From the NCBI GenBank assembly GCA_030601885.1, contig JAUWAU010000048.1, positions 1-39,708 on the forward strand: a DNA stretch of 39,708 nucleotides. The letters run 5' to 3'. The position numbers and the translations under genes are program-made. The notes below the pieces were generated by a model. The model did no database searches. It saw nothing but the letters and a program-made list of their open reading frames with translations, and had not been told where the DNA came from. This document shows, piece by piece, positions 7,827-16,345 of this stretch (within the stretch, counting starts at the first letter, position 1; the number at the start of each line of letters is the position of its first letter). The stretch is from Armatimonadota bacterium. Its GTDB lineage: Bacteria > Armatimonadota > Zipacnadia > JAUWAU01.

Positions 7827-8885
7827 CTAAAACAGCGACATGATCTTGTAACCGATGGCGCCGAGGAGGGCAGTGGCGGGGAAGGTCAACAGCCAAGCGG
7901 CGATGATGTTGCCGGCAACGCGCCAGCGAACGGCGCTGAGGCGCCGGGCGCTGCCTACGCCCATGATGGCTGAGCTGATAACGTGCGTCGTGCTGATAGG
8001 CAGCCCCAGGTGCGTGCAGATCTGCACGACGACTGCACCGGCCGTCTCGGCGGCGCAGCCGTGTATGGGCTGAAGCTGCATCATGCGCCGACCGAGCGTC
8101 TTGATGATGCGCCAGCCCCCGAACGCAGTTCCGGCGCCCATAGCCCCAGCCGCCAGGCACCGCACCGGCACAAGGACCTTGACCTTGTCCGGCGTGGGCC
8201 AGAAGCCGGCCGAGAGAAGCGCCATCGTGATGATCCCCATGGAGTTCTGCGCATCGTTCGCGCCGTGACTGAAGGCCATGAAACTGGCCGAGCCCACCTG
8301 TAGCTTGCGAAAGATGTTGCTGGTACGCAGCGGAGCCATCCCTCTGAAGATCCACATCAGCAGCGTGACGAAAAGCAAGCCGGCGATCATTCCCCCCACC
8401 GGCGACACGATGAGCGCAATCAGCACTTGCCCCAGCTTCGTCCAATTGTAGTTGTGCACCCCAACGGCCAGGCCCGCGGAGCCAAGCAGCCCCCCAATGA
8501 GCGCGTGCGTGGAGCTGGAGGGGAGCCCCAGGCGCCACGTGATGACATTCCAGACGATGGCGGCGATGACCGTGGCCAGTACCACTTCCTGCCCCACCTG
8601 CGCCAGCGCCGCCGGCGCCACCACCTTGGCGGCTATGGTCGTTGCGACCTTTACGAATACGATCCCCCCCAGGAAGTTCAACCCGGCGGCCATGACGACG
8701 GCAGTGCGCATCGAGATGGCGCGGGTGAGCACGGAGGTGGCGATGGAGTTCGCGGTGTCGTGGAAACCCGTGACGAAATCCGACACGAGCGCGAATAATA
8801 TGATGGCCAGGATCATCGGGTGGCCGGGGAGGAATGCAAGCATTCCTCGGGTGTCATCAACCACCCCGGATATCGACTCAAGCAT
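7827..8885 (-). CDS. Low-affinity inorganic phosphate transporter, PiT family
   Basis: The 352-residue membrane protein has the two internal PiT signature halves: GFHDTANSIATSV (residues 40-52) and SHGANDAQNSMG (206-217). Each is followed by a serine/threonine-rich helix entry (LPSSSTHALIGG near 121 and LPISTTHVISS near 301). About nine or ten hydrophobic segments span it. PiT proteins take up phosphate (often as a metal-phosphate complex) with H+ or Na+. Its ATG overlaps the stop of the upstream DUF47 gene by 8 nt (8878-8885), so translation is probably coupled. DUF47-PiT pairing is widespread and supports the call. The phosphate substrate is inferred from the family. Confidence 0.95.
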   Translation of the reverse strand: MLESISGVVDDTRGMLAFLPGHPMILAIILFALVSDFVTGFHDTANSIATSVLTRAISMRTAVVMAAGLNFLGGIVFVKVATTIAAKVVAPAALAQVGQEVVLATVIAAIVWNVITWRLGLPSSSTHALIGGLLGSAGLAVGVHNYNWTKLGQVLIALIVSPVGGMIAGLLFVTLLMWIFRGMAPLRTSNIFRKLQVGSASFMAFSHGANDAQNSMGIITMALLSAGFWPTPDKVKVLVPVRCLAAGAMGAGTAFGGWRIIKTLGRRMMQLQPIHGCAAETAGAVVVQICTHLGLPISTTHVISSAIMGVGSARRLSAVRWRVAGNIIAAWLLTFPATALLGAIGYKIMSLF

Positions 8886-9549
8886 TCTTCACCACCGCGG
8901 CCTCGATCTCATTCACGGTGTCTTCGCAGGAGTCAATCGCCTCCTCGATGAACTCGTAAATCTCCTTCCACTTCATCACGTAGATGGGATCAGGCGTGCC
9001 GCGGAACAGATCGGCGAGCCCGGCCTTCAGTACCGTGTCGCCCTGGTTCTCGAGTTCGTTGACCTTCACGCAGTATTCACTGGAGTCGGGCGAGATCTTG
9101 TCAAGCTGCTGCATGGTCGCATGCAGCTCATCGGTGGAAAGCACGAGCAGCTCGGCCAGGCGCTTTGCCGCGGGTGTGGGCTCGGTCAGCTCGTACAGGG
9201 AGTAGCGCTCAACGGCCGCGTGCGTCATGTCCACTATGTCGTCCAGCGCATCGGCCACCCGCAGGATGTCCTCGCGGTCGAACAGAATGGGCGTCACGAA
9301 GGTGGCATTCAGCCGCCGAACTGTCTCGTGCGTGATGTCATCGCCGTGGTGCTCGGCGGCTTCGATCTGGTCCACAGCGTCCTGGGGCGCAGTCGTCCCG
9401 GCCAGCAGGCTCTGCAGCACCCGGGCGCCTTTTGCCGCATTCTCAGCGGCGCGCTCGAAGAGAATGAAAAAGTCTTCCTCTTTCGGCACAAAGGTTCGGA
9501 TGGCCTTCTGCACGCCATCCATCGCTCGGCGAGCCGGTCCCCGTTTCAT
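8878..9549 (-). CDS. DUF47 / PhoU-like PiT accessory protein
   Basis: The 223-residue all-helical protein is of the DUF47 (PhoU-like, 'Pit accessory protein') family: VPKEEDFFILFERAAENAAKGARVL at the start, 'EIxxxEHHGDDITHETVRRLN' and REDILRVADALDDIVD in the middle. The acidic PhoU-like motifs ENQGD and E..EDTVNEIE bind metal clusters in the family. It probably regulates the phosphate transporter encoded just after it. The start at 9549 is chosen because GGAGGAGG stands ten bases upstream; the open frame extends further (to 9675), but those codons look non-coding. It is first gene of the two-gene operon with the 8-nt overlap. Confidence 0.93.
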   Translation of the reverse strand: MKRGPARRAMDGVQKAIRTFVPKEEDFFILFERAAENAAKGARVLQSLLAGTTAPQDAVDQIEAAEHHGDDITHETVRRLNATFVTPILFDREDILRVADALDDIVDMTHAAVERYSLYELTEPTPAAKRLAELLVLSTDELHATMQQLDKISPDSSEYCVKVNELENQGDTVLKAGLADLFRGTPDPIYVMKWKEIYEFIEEAIDSCEDTVNEIEAAVVKNA

Positions 9550-10017
9550 GTCAATGGTTCCTCCTCCGTCCCACTCTAGCTGTGTGCTTCTGCCCCGGGT
9601 CGGACTCTCCTTCCAGCATGCAGGAATTTGCTCGAAATGGCCACAATCCAACTCAGCGGCCGCCGCCGACCCCACAAGAAGGCGCGAGCGCCGTCCGGGC
9701 GAATTACCCAGCAGGCTTCACACAACGGCCGCGCCGTGTGGCACGGCTTGCTCGTGTTCCACGCCACTACATGGTTTACATTCTATGACAGGACATGGTG
9801 AACAAACAGGCGTTTGATTCGGGCAGGTGATGTCATCTCAGATCGATCGGTCGCGGCGCAGCTCATCCCAGCGGACTCGCCGCGAGTTGCCCACGCCATC
9901 CCCCCGAGGACTTCCCCTGCCGCCGACGAACCTACCCGAGGCATACTGCCCATTAACCATCCACCATTAACCATTGGCCGCACTGGCCGCTGACCACTGA
10001 CCACTGTCTCGCTTGCC
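9550..10017. other. Intergenic region upstream of the PiT operon and the Tat hydrolase
   Basis: A 468-base divergent gap. It should hold promoters for the minus-strand DUF47/PiT operon and the plus-strand hydrolase gene, but I could not find a convincing -35/-10 pair. It contains an imperfect hairpin (CACAACGGC/GCCGTGTG near 9720-9740) and ends with the short word repeats at 9951-10007. No ORF here has coding character. Confidence 0.4.
9951..10007. repeat. Densest short word repeat cluster (copy 6)
   Basis: CATTAACCATCCACCATTAACCATT is followed by GGCCGCACTGGCCGC and then TGACCACTGACCACTG. Both word families are present, each in tandem. The cluster ends eleven bases before the start codon of the Tat-exported hydrolase and occupies the place where a Shine-Dalgarno site would normally be. 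Confidence 0.65.
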
Positions 10018-12102
10018 ATGGACCGCCGGAGATTCATCAAAACGAGTGCCGTTGCTGCAGCGGGCGCGTTGGCCGCTCGTGGGGCGCGCGCTCGCCCGGC
10101 AGCGCGCGACGCCTCGTGGCTGCATCCAACTGCGACGGTGAAGGAACCCATGACGATGACCATTCGCGACTATCTGTGCCGTGAAGCCAGGCGTATCAGC
10201 GACGAGACGCTCTCCGGGCTCACCGATCCGGCAGTGTGGAAGCGGCTTATTTCCGAGCGGCGTCGGCAGTACATGGAGATGATGGGCCTCAGCGAAGTTC
10301 CGGCCGACAGGAGCGACCGTCCGCCGCTCAACCCCCGCGTCACAGGCACACTCGAGCGCGAAGGATACCGCGTCGAGAAGCTGTACTACGAGAGCCTGCC
10401 GGAGCTGTACGTCACGGCCAATCTGTACGTCCCAACGGACCTGAAGGAGCCGGCACCCGGCGTCATATATGTCTGCGGGCACTCGGCGACCCAGAAGGTG
10501 CGCTACCAGCCGTTTCCGCGGCGCTTTGCTCAGCTTGGGTTCGTCGCGCTCATCGTGGAAACAGTGCAGCTCGGCGAGGTGCGCGGCTACCATCACGGGT
10601 GTTATCGCGAGGGCTGGTGGCACTGGTATAGCCGCGGCTACACGCCGGCGGGCATCGAGCTGCTCAACGGCATTCGCGGCCTCGACCTCCTGCAGGAGCG
10701 GCCGGAGGTGGATCCCGAACGGCTCGGCGTCACCGGCATATCTGGCGGCGGGGCCATGAGCTGGTGGCTGGCAGCGGGTGACGAACGCATCAAGTGTGCT
10801 GCGCCCGTGTGCGGTACGGCCACGCTGGCCTCGCATATCATCGACCGTACCATCGACGGGCACTGCGACTGCATGTGGTGGATCAACACATACCTCTGGG
10901 ACCTGCCCGACGTGGGCGCACTGATCGCCCCACGTCCGCTCATGATCGCGTCGGCAGATCGTGACGGCATATTCACCATTGCCTCAATTCGCGAAGTGCA
11001 CGCGCGCCTCAAGCGGCTGTATGACGCCCTCGGCGCCTCGGACAGCATCGCCCTCGTCGAGACGCCTGGGCCGCACTCGTACCATGAGCGCTCGCGGACG
11101 GCGATCTTCTCGTGGTTCCTGCACCATCTCCAGGGCAAGAACGTGCCGACGGACCAGGTGGGGGACATTGACGAGTCCGAGGAGGCGCAGGAGTCAGAGG
11201 ACGACCTGAGGGTGTTCGTCAATGGGCCACTGAAGCACGACCGCACGCTCACCATTCACGACGACTTGCGCGACGTCGCCGGCCCGCCCGAGATCGCCGA
11301 CCGAGAGGCCCTGGTGCGCACGCGCCACGAGCTCGTCGCCACGCTGCGCGCCAAGACGTTCCGAGCGTTCCCCGCCAAGCCCGTCGATATCGATGCCCGC
11401 GTGGCCTTCGAGTTCCAGTCCGGCAACTCGCACGGCTACCGCTTCGGCTTCACGCCCGAGGAGGGTTGGCGCCTGCACGGTCGGCTCACGATTGGCGACG
11501 ACGTGAAGAAGCCGGCCCCGGCGGTCGTATCGCTCTGGTCGCCGGGCGACTCACGCAGCGATGCGCGGAGCTTCGCCGGACGCGTCCGAGCCCCCTGGGC
11601 CAAGATCGAGATAGAGCCTCGGGGGACGGGCGAGACATCGTGGGGGCAGGAGCTGCAGTGGCACCTCCGGCGCGCAGCAGCGTGGGCGGGGCGGACCATC
11701 GCCGGCATGCGCGTCCACGATACGCTGCGGGCTCTCGAGGCCGCTCGCAGCTTCTCCGACGTTGACGGCGAGCGCGTGGCACTGGCGGCGCGCGGCGAGA
11801 TGGCCGCCGTGGCGCTATACGCGGCCCTGCTCGACGGCAAGCTCGCCGCCCTCATCCTCGAGTCTCCGCCCGCCACACAGAACGAAGGAAGCAATCCCGA
11901 CGGCTCCGGCCCAGCCATCGAGATGCTCAACTGTCTGCGCTTCACCGATCTGCCCTACGTTGCCGGCCTGCTGTGCCCGCTGGAGATCGTCTTCGTCGGG
12001 GAGCGACTGGAGTCGTACGATTGGGCCAAGGAGCTCTATGCACGGCTCGGCGTTCCCGCCAAGTTCCGCGAAGTGGCCGACCTTCGCGAATGGCGCCCAT
12101 AG
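10018..12102 (+). CDS. Tat-exported two-domain alpha/beta hydrolase (acetyl-xylan-esterase-like)
   Basis: The 694-residue protein starts MDRRRFIKTSAVAAAGALAA, a twin-arginine signal. Residues ~110-370 form an alpha/beta hydrolase resembling acetyl xylan esterases/abhydrolase_7: GVIYVCGHSATQK, nucleophile elbow GVTGISGGGA (Ser242), acid IASADRDG (Asp314 or 316) and His353 in GPHSYHER. Residues ~410-694 look like a second, degenerate hydrolase domain: 'RLTIGDDVKKPAPAVVSLWSPG', then ALAARGEMAAVAL where Gly-x-Ser-x-Gly would be expected, with Glu for Ser. The protein probably de-acylates carbohydrate outside the cytoplasm; the substrate is unknown. It is paralogous to the gene at 29261. The start lacks a Shine-Dalgarno site (short repeats end at 10007), but the Tat motif fixes it well. 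Confidence 0.88.
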   Translation: MDRRRFIKTSAVAAAGALAARGARARPAARDASWLHPTATVKEPMTMTIRDYLCREARRISDETLSGLTDPAVWKRLISERRRQYMEMMGLSEVPADRSDRPPLNPRVTGTLEREGYRVEKLYYESLPELYVTANLYVPTDLKEPAPGVIYVCGHSATQKVRYQPFPRRFAQLGFVALIVETVQLGEVRGYHHGCYREGWWHWYSRGYTPAGIELLNGIRGLDLLQERPEVDPERLGVTGISGGGAMSWWLAAGDERIKCAAPVCGTATLASHIIDRTIDGHCDCMWWINTYLWDLPDVGALIAPRPLMIASADRDGIFTIASIREVHARLKRLYDALGASDSIALVETPGPHSYHERSRTAIFSWFLHHLQGKNVPTDQVGDIDESEEAQESEDDLRVFVNGPLKHDRTLTIHDDLRDVAGPPEIADREALVRTRHELVATLRAKTFRAFPAKPVDIDARVAFEFQSGNSHGYRFGFTPEEGWRLHGRLTIGDDVKKPAPAVVSLWSPGDSRSDARSFAGRVRAPWAKIEIEPRGTGETSWGQELQWHLRRAAAWAGRTIAGMRVHDTLRALEAARSFSDVDGERVALAARGEMAAVALYAALLDGKLAALILESPPATQNEGSNPDGSGPAIEMLNCLRFTDLPYVAGLLCPLEIVFVGERLESYDWAKELYARLGVPAKFREVADLREWRP

Positions 12103-12132
12103 TGAGAGTCGGCAGCGTTCCATGGCTGGCGG

Positions 12133-12642
12133 TCAGTGCGGAACTCCAGGGATGCCGAGCACGGCAATGACGCCCACAGAGGCAAGGCTGACGACGACGC
12201 CGGCGATGAGCACGCCGAGGATGACGCAGCCCAGTGACTTGTAGAAGTTCAGCCCCAGCACCACGGCGATCATGGAGCCCGTCCACGCCCCGGTGACGGG
12301 CAGCGGTATCGCCACGAAGAGCGTGAGGCCGAAGACCCCGTACTTGTCCACGATCCCACGTTTTCGCCGCGCCCGGGTGAAGAGCCAGTCGAAGAAGCGC
12401 CCCAGCGGCGGCCAGCGGCCGAGGCTGTTGGCCGCCGCCTCCGCCCACAGCAATATTGGCACGACGGACAGCACGTTGGCGAGCACCGCGAGGACGAAGG
12501 TTCGCCACCAGGGTATCTCAAGCACGAAGCCCGCGGGTATGCCCCCGCGCAGTTCGCTCACCGGAAGGGCCGAGAGGATCACCACGATCAGATCGCGCGG
12601 GATGCCCCAGCCACGGAGCGCCTCTTGTATGGCTTCAGACAT
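12133..12642 (-). CDS. Putative small multidrug export family membrane protein (COG2426-like)
   Basis: The 169-residue protein has about four to five hydrophobic segments. It carries the family features 'VVILSALPVSELRGGIPAGFV' near the N-terminus and 'KYGVFGLTLFVAIPLPVTGAWTGS' in the middle, matching the Sm_multidrug_ex/COG2426 family. Despite the family name, transport of drugs is not established for most members; the proline-containing hairpins resemble DedA-type proteins. The start at 12642 gives a normal N-terminus; the open frame runs on to 12717 with no support. It is convergent with the hydrolase gene (30 bases apart). Confidence 0.82.
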   Translation of the reverse strand: MSEAIQEALRGWGIPRDLIVVILSALPVSELRGGIPAGFVLEIPWWRTFVLAVLANVLSVVPILLWAEAAANSLGRWPPLGRFFDWLFTRARRKRGIVDKYGVFGLTLFVAIPLPVTGAWTGSMIAVVLGLNFYKSLGCVILGVLIAGVVVSLASVGVIAVLGIPGVPH

Positions 12643-12964
12643 AGCGTGCTCTCGTATGAGGCCGGTCAGTCGGACGTGGACGCCTGCCTGCGGTGCGCTA
12701 TCGTGTCCGCCCGCCATTCCCTTGTCCGCCCGGCAACACCTTCTCTAGTGCCACACGGAGGCCGCGGACGCATAACGTTTCGTCTACGCCTCCCCTGCAG
12801 CCTCGCTCCGCGGTCATCTGCTCATCGGCTCAAGACGGGCCCAAACGCCGCCGATAGCCTATTAGTACACAACTGGCGGTACACCGCCGTGCCTGGTGTC
12901 ACGCGGCCAATGGCTCTGTTATCGACCGGTCGGGGGTGTTGAGCAAGAGAGGTGCGCATTCATC
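12643..12964. other. Intergenic region before the signalling cluster
   Basis: A 322-base divergent gap between the small membrane protein and the kinase gene. No ORF has coding character. An AT-richer patch around 12858-12875 (AGCCTATTAGTACAC) could hold a -10 element for the plus strand, but no good -35 pairs with it. An AGAGGTG ribosome site lies at about 12948-12954. Confidence 0.35.
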
Positions 12965-14302
12965 ATGACCGGGCATTGCGAACCAGCCGAAGCGGAGGTG
13001 CCGGAGGCCCCCGGGCGCCTGTTGGTGGCCGAAGACGATGAACCCACACGCATGCTGTTGGTGACGGTGTTGTCAAGGGCTGGCTACGATGTCTTAGAGG
13101 CCGAGGACGGACGCGAGGCGTTGGCGCTGATACGAAAGCACAAGCCGGACCTCGTGATCTCAGACCGGATGATGCCGGAGATGGATGGAGATGAGCTATG
13201 CCAGGTGGTCAAGGGCGACCGGTCTCTCAGGCCCATCTTCTTCATCATGCTCAGCGTGAAGGCAAGCACGGGCGATAGGACCGCGGGCCTGGACAAGGGA
13301 GCCGATGGCTATCTGGCAAAGCCTATCGACCGCATGGAGCTGGTGGCACATGTAAACGCCGGCATGCGCATTGTCAGCCTCGAACAGGAGTTGGCCCGGC
13401 AGATCGAGGAGGAGAGGCGACTACGGAAGGCACTGCAGGAGGAGCAGCGGCAGCTCCGGGAGACACTGGACGAGCTGCACCAGACCCAGGCGCACCTCAT
13501 TCAGTCCGAGAAGATGGCTTCTCTCGGCACGCTGGCCGCCGGCGTTGCGCACGAGATGAACAACCCGATCAGTTTCGTGGCCAGCAACCTGAACACGCTG
13601 GGCGAGTACGTCGAGGACATGATGGCTCTGCTTCGCGCGCACGAACGCCTCCTAGCACACGCTCGCACCACGGATGATGACGAGGCAGCGCGCTTGGCGG
13701 GCGAGATCGAAGCCGTGGAACGGCAGATGGACCTGTCCTTCCTGCTGGATGATCTCGGGACCCTCTTGGCGGAGTCACGGGACGGCATAGAGCGAGTGAA
13801 GCGGATCGTAAGTGACCTTCGAAATCTCGCTCACGCCGACGATGAGGAGTTCACGCCGGCCGACCTGAACGACTACATCAAGAGCGCGTTGAACATGATT
13901 TCGGGCCAGCTCGAGAACAAGGCCGCGGTGCGGCAAGCCTACGGGGATCTGCCCCAGATCGAGTGCTGCCCAGGTCGGCTGGCCCAAGTGTTTATGAACA
14001 TCCTCCTCAACGCCGCGCAAGCCATAGACAGGGACGGCGAGATCACCATCGAGACGACATGCGACACCGACGTGGTGCGGGTCCGCATAGGCGACAACGG
14101 GACGGGCATCAGATCGGAGGATCTGCCCAAGGTCTTCGATCCGTTCTTTACCACCAAGGAGGTGGGCCAGGGCACCGGTTTGGGGCTATTCATCTCCCAC
14201 GGCATAGTGGCCAAGCACCGCGGGGAGATATCCGTGGAGAGTGAAGCGGGGCGGGGGACCACAGTGACCGTCACGCTGCCGGTGAAGCAAGGACAGTCAT
14301 GA
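12965..14302 (+). CDS. Receiver-histidine kinase hybrid
   Basis: The 445-residue cytoplasmic protein has no membrane segment. Residues 18-135 are a response-regulator receiver: acidic pair in VAEDDEPT, phospho-acceptor Asp67 (VISDRMMPEMDG), Lys119 in YLAKP. A coiled coil at ~138-182 leads to a histidine kinase core: H-box AAGVAHEMNNP (His196), with a DHp helix interrupted by an extended acidic helical insertion (~215-275). The N-box FMNILLNAAQAI (Asn345/349), G1 DNGTGI and FDPFFTTKEVGQGTGLGL complete it. The receiver at the N-terminus suggests that an upstream kinase feeds it, or that it is controlled by phosphorylation of its own input domain. The start at 12965 follows AGAGGTG. The last four bases overlap the next gene (ATGA at 14299), so the two are translationally coupled. 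Confidence 0.93.
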   Translation: MTGHCEPAEAEVPEAPGRLLVAEDDEPTRMLLVTVLSRAGYDVLEAEDGREALALIRKHKPDLVISDRMMPEMDGDELCQVVKGDRSLRPIFFIMLSVKASTGDRTAGLDKGADGYLAKPIDRMELVAHVNAGMRIVSLEQELARQIEEERRLRKALQEEQRQLRETLDELHQTQAHLIQSEKMASLGTLAAGVAHEMNNPISFVASNLNTLGEYVEDMMALLRAHERLLAHARTTDDDEAARLAGEIEAVERQMDLSFLLDDLGTLLAESRDGIERVKRIVSDLRNLAHADDEEFTPADLNDYIKSALNMISGQLENKAAVRQAYGDLPQIECCPGRLAQVFMNILLNAAQAIDRDGEITIETTCDTDVVRVRIGDNGTGIRSEDLPKVFDPFFTTKEVGQGTGLGLFISHGIVAKHRGEISVESEAGRGTTVTVTLPVKQGQS

Positions 14303-14784
14303 GCAGACATACCATCCTGTGCGTGGACGACGAGCCAAACGTCGTCCGCGCCCTGCGCCGGCTCTTGCGCCGAGAGCCATACGAGGTGCTGCTGGCGGAG
14401 AGCGCCGAGGAAGCCGCCGCTCAGCTCACCCGGGAGCCCGTTGATCTCATCGTTTGCGACCAAAGGATGCCGGGAATGACAGGCGTTGAATTCTTGCGAG
14501 AGGTCAAGGAGCAGCGCCCCGGTGTCGTTCGCATCTTGCTGACGGGATATGCCGATGTGGATGCCCTGGCCGCGGCTGTGAATGAGGCGGAGGTGTATCG
14601 TTTCGTTTTTAAGCCGTGGGACGACGATGAGCTGAAGGCCGCTATCGCGCAGGCCGTCGAGCATCGCAAGCAGCTCGCGGCGGCTCAGGCGGAGCTGCGG
14701 CGACTGCGGGAGGAGAACACGGCGCTCCGAAAACGCCTCGAAAGCCAATGCGGAGAGCGATTGTCGGAGGCGCCGGCCCAGTAG
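14299..14784 (+). CDS. Single receiver-domain protein with C-terminal coiled coil
   Basis: The 161-residue protein has one receiver domain (residues 4-118): CVDDEP, phospho-acceptor Asp54 in VCDQRMPGMTG, Thr82 in LLTGYADVDA, Lys105 in FVFKPWDDDEL. These words are characteristic of the RpfG/HD-GYP type of receiver. A leucine/glutamate-rich coiled coil (~113-150: AQAELRRLREENTALRKRL) follows, with no output domain. It probably dimerises and carries phosphate or assembles with the kinase. Its start overlaps the kinase stop by four bases, the strongest hint that it is the kinase's partner. It resembles the receiver of the HD-GYP protein encoded 115 bases downstream. Confidence 0.92.
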   Translation: MSRHTILCVDDEPNVVRALRRLLRREPYEVLLAESAEEAAAQLTREPVDLIVCDQRMPGMTGVEFLREVKEQRPGVVRILLTGYADVDALAAAVNEAEVYRFVFKPWDDDELKAAIAQAVEHRKQLAAAQAELRRLREENTALRKRLESQCGERLSEAPAQ

Positions 14785-14858
14785 TCAGTCGGTGGCTGCC
14801 AGTTCGAAGGGCAATGATTGACCGGGTATCGGCTGATACTGCCCAACCGGACTGCGGC

Positions 14859-14873
14859 TATCAACCATCAACC
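14859..14873. repeat. Short word repeat (copy 7)
   Basis: TATCAACCATCAACC stands in the 115-base gap between the receiver gene and the HD-GYP gene, just before AGGAG at 14874-14878. It carries the AACCAT word of the family seen at 3247-3273 and 9951-9975. Confidence 0.4.
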
Positions 14874-14899
14874 AGGAGCCATTGGTAGCGGGGCTCGAG

Positions 14900-16225
14900 A
14901 TGGCCACCACGCGGAACGATCGGCTGCTCTTGGTGGACGACGAGCAGAGCGTGCTCAGCGCCCTGCGACGGCTGTTTCGTCGCGACGGCTATGAAGTGGC
15001 CACCGCCGCCAATGCCGCTGCCGCCCTCGCGCAGATAGCACGCCGGCCGCCGCATCTCATCATCTGCGACCAGCGGATGCCGGGTATGAGCGGCGTCAAA
15101 CTGCTCGCGCAGCTCAAACGCCGCTGCCCCGATGCGGTGCGCATTCTGCTGACAGCCTACGCCGACGCGGACGCTGCCGTTGCGGCAATCAATGAGGGCC
15201 GGATCTACCGCTTCATCCACAAGCCATGGAACGACGACGAACTCCGCGCGACGGTCAAGGAGGCGCTGGAACAGCGGCATTTCGAACAGGAAGACCAGGC
15301 GCTCACTGAGAAGGTGGCTGAGCAGAATGCGGAGCTGCGCGGCTTGAGCGCTGAGTTAGAGGAGCGAGTACGGAAAAGAACGGAGCAATTGAGGGATAGG
15401 GAGCACGAGTTGGAGGGCGGTTTTGCCGAGGGAGTGCGCTGCTTGGTGGGCTTGCTGGAGCTCCGTGACGGGGAGCTCGCAGCGCACAGCAAACGGGTCT
15501 CGGCGTGGTCACGAGGCTTGGCCGACCAACTCGGGATGCCCGAAGACGCGGCATTCGACGTCGAGATCGGCAGCCTGCTTCACGATGTGGGCAAGATCGG
15601 CCTCCCCGGCTCCGGGCTCACAAAGGCCCCCAGGCGCCTGCTGGGAGGAAAAGACGAGTACCTGAGACGGCATCCCGTAGACGGGCAAGCCATCATCCAC
15701 ATGGTCACCGCACTGCGGATGGCCGGATTCATCGTGCGTCACCATCACGAGCGATGGGATGGCCAGGGCTACCCGGATGGACGCCGGGGCATTGCCATAC
15801 CGATAGGGGCAAGGATCGTCGCTATCGCCGACGCCTACGACCACGGCCTACGCGGCTCCACCGGACTGTTCGGGATGGGCGAGCGGCACACGCCCACCCG
15901 CTTGCGCAAGGGCCGCGGCAGCCTGTACGATCCGGAGTTGGTGGATCTGTTCGTGGAGACGAGGCCGGCAACCACGATGGCGGAGCACGGTGTGGCCGAG
16001 GTGCGGATCCCAGTGCGCAAGCTCAGCCCCAACATGGTCTTGGCACGGAACCTGTACGACAGGCGGGGGCGTCTCGTCAGTCCGGAGGGGCAAGTGCTGC
16101 AGCTCACGCACATCGAACAACTCCAAAAGCTTGTGAGGGCAGAGACAATAGCTGGTCCGGTGTACGTCTACGAACGAGATCCCTACGCCGTCGCTGCCGG
16201 GCGCATCGGCAAACTGCGTCGGTAG
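14900..16225 (+). CDS. Response regulator with HD-GYP domain (cyclic-di-GMP phosphodiesterase type)
   Basis: The 441-residue protein has a receiver at residues 7-122 (LLVDDEQS, Asp57 in ICDQRMPGMSG, LLTAYADADA, Lys108 in FIHKPWNDDEL), a coiled coil (~125-172) and an HD-GYP domain (~175-350). Metal and catalytic motifs present: LLHDVGKIGLP (His228-Asp229, Lys232), RRHPVDG (His258), RHHHERWDGQGYPDG (GYP 290-292) and IADAYD. The usual DALTSDRPYR segment is replaced by DHGLRGSTGLFG. A C-terminal module (LSPNMVLARNLYDRRGRLVSPEGQ) common in RpfG-like proteins follows. The family hydrolyses cyclic di-GMP; activity here is inferred, and the altered segment is a reason for caution. The ATG at 14900 is preferred; a TTG at 14882 is only three bases from AGGAG. 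Confidence 0.92.
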   Translation: MATTRNDRLLLVDDEQSVLSALRRLFRRDGYEVATAANAAAALAQIARRPPHLIICDQRMPGMSGVKLLAQLKRRCPDAVRILLTAYADADAAVAAINEGRIYRFIHKPWNDDELRATVKEALEQRHFEQEDQALTEKVAEQNAELRGLSAELEERVRKRTEQLRDREHELEGGFAEGVRCLVGLLELRDGELAAHSKRVSAWSRGLADQLGMPEDAAFDVEIGSLLHDVGKIGLPGSGLTKAPRRLLGGKDEYLRRHPVDGQAIIHMVTALRMAGFIVRHHHERWDGQGYPDGRRGIAIPIGARIVAIADAYDHGLRGSTGLFGMGERHTPTRLRKGRGSLYDPELVDLFVETRPATTMAEHGVAEVRIPVRKLSPNMVLARNLYDRRGRLVSPEGQVLQLTHIEQLQKLVRAETIAGPVYVYERDPYAVAAGRIGKLRR

Positions 16226-16345
16226 GGCTGCTCGATGGTCTCCGAGCCCGGTGCAGCCTCGCTGCCGGCATGCGGGCCCGGAGGGCCGAGACTCGGCGAC
16301 CCGGCGGCGCACGCAACGGCCCCGCCCACTCGGGTGTAGCCTGCA

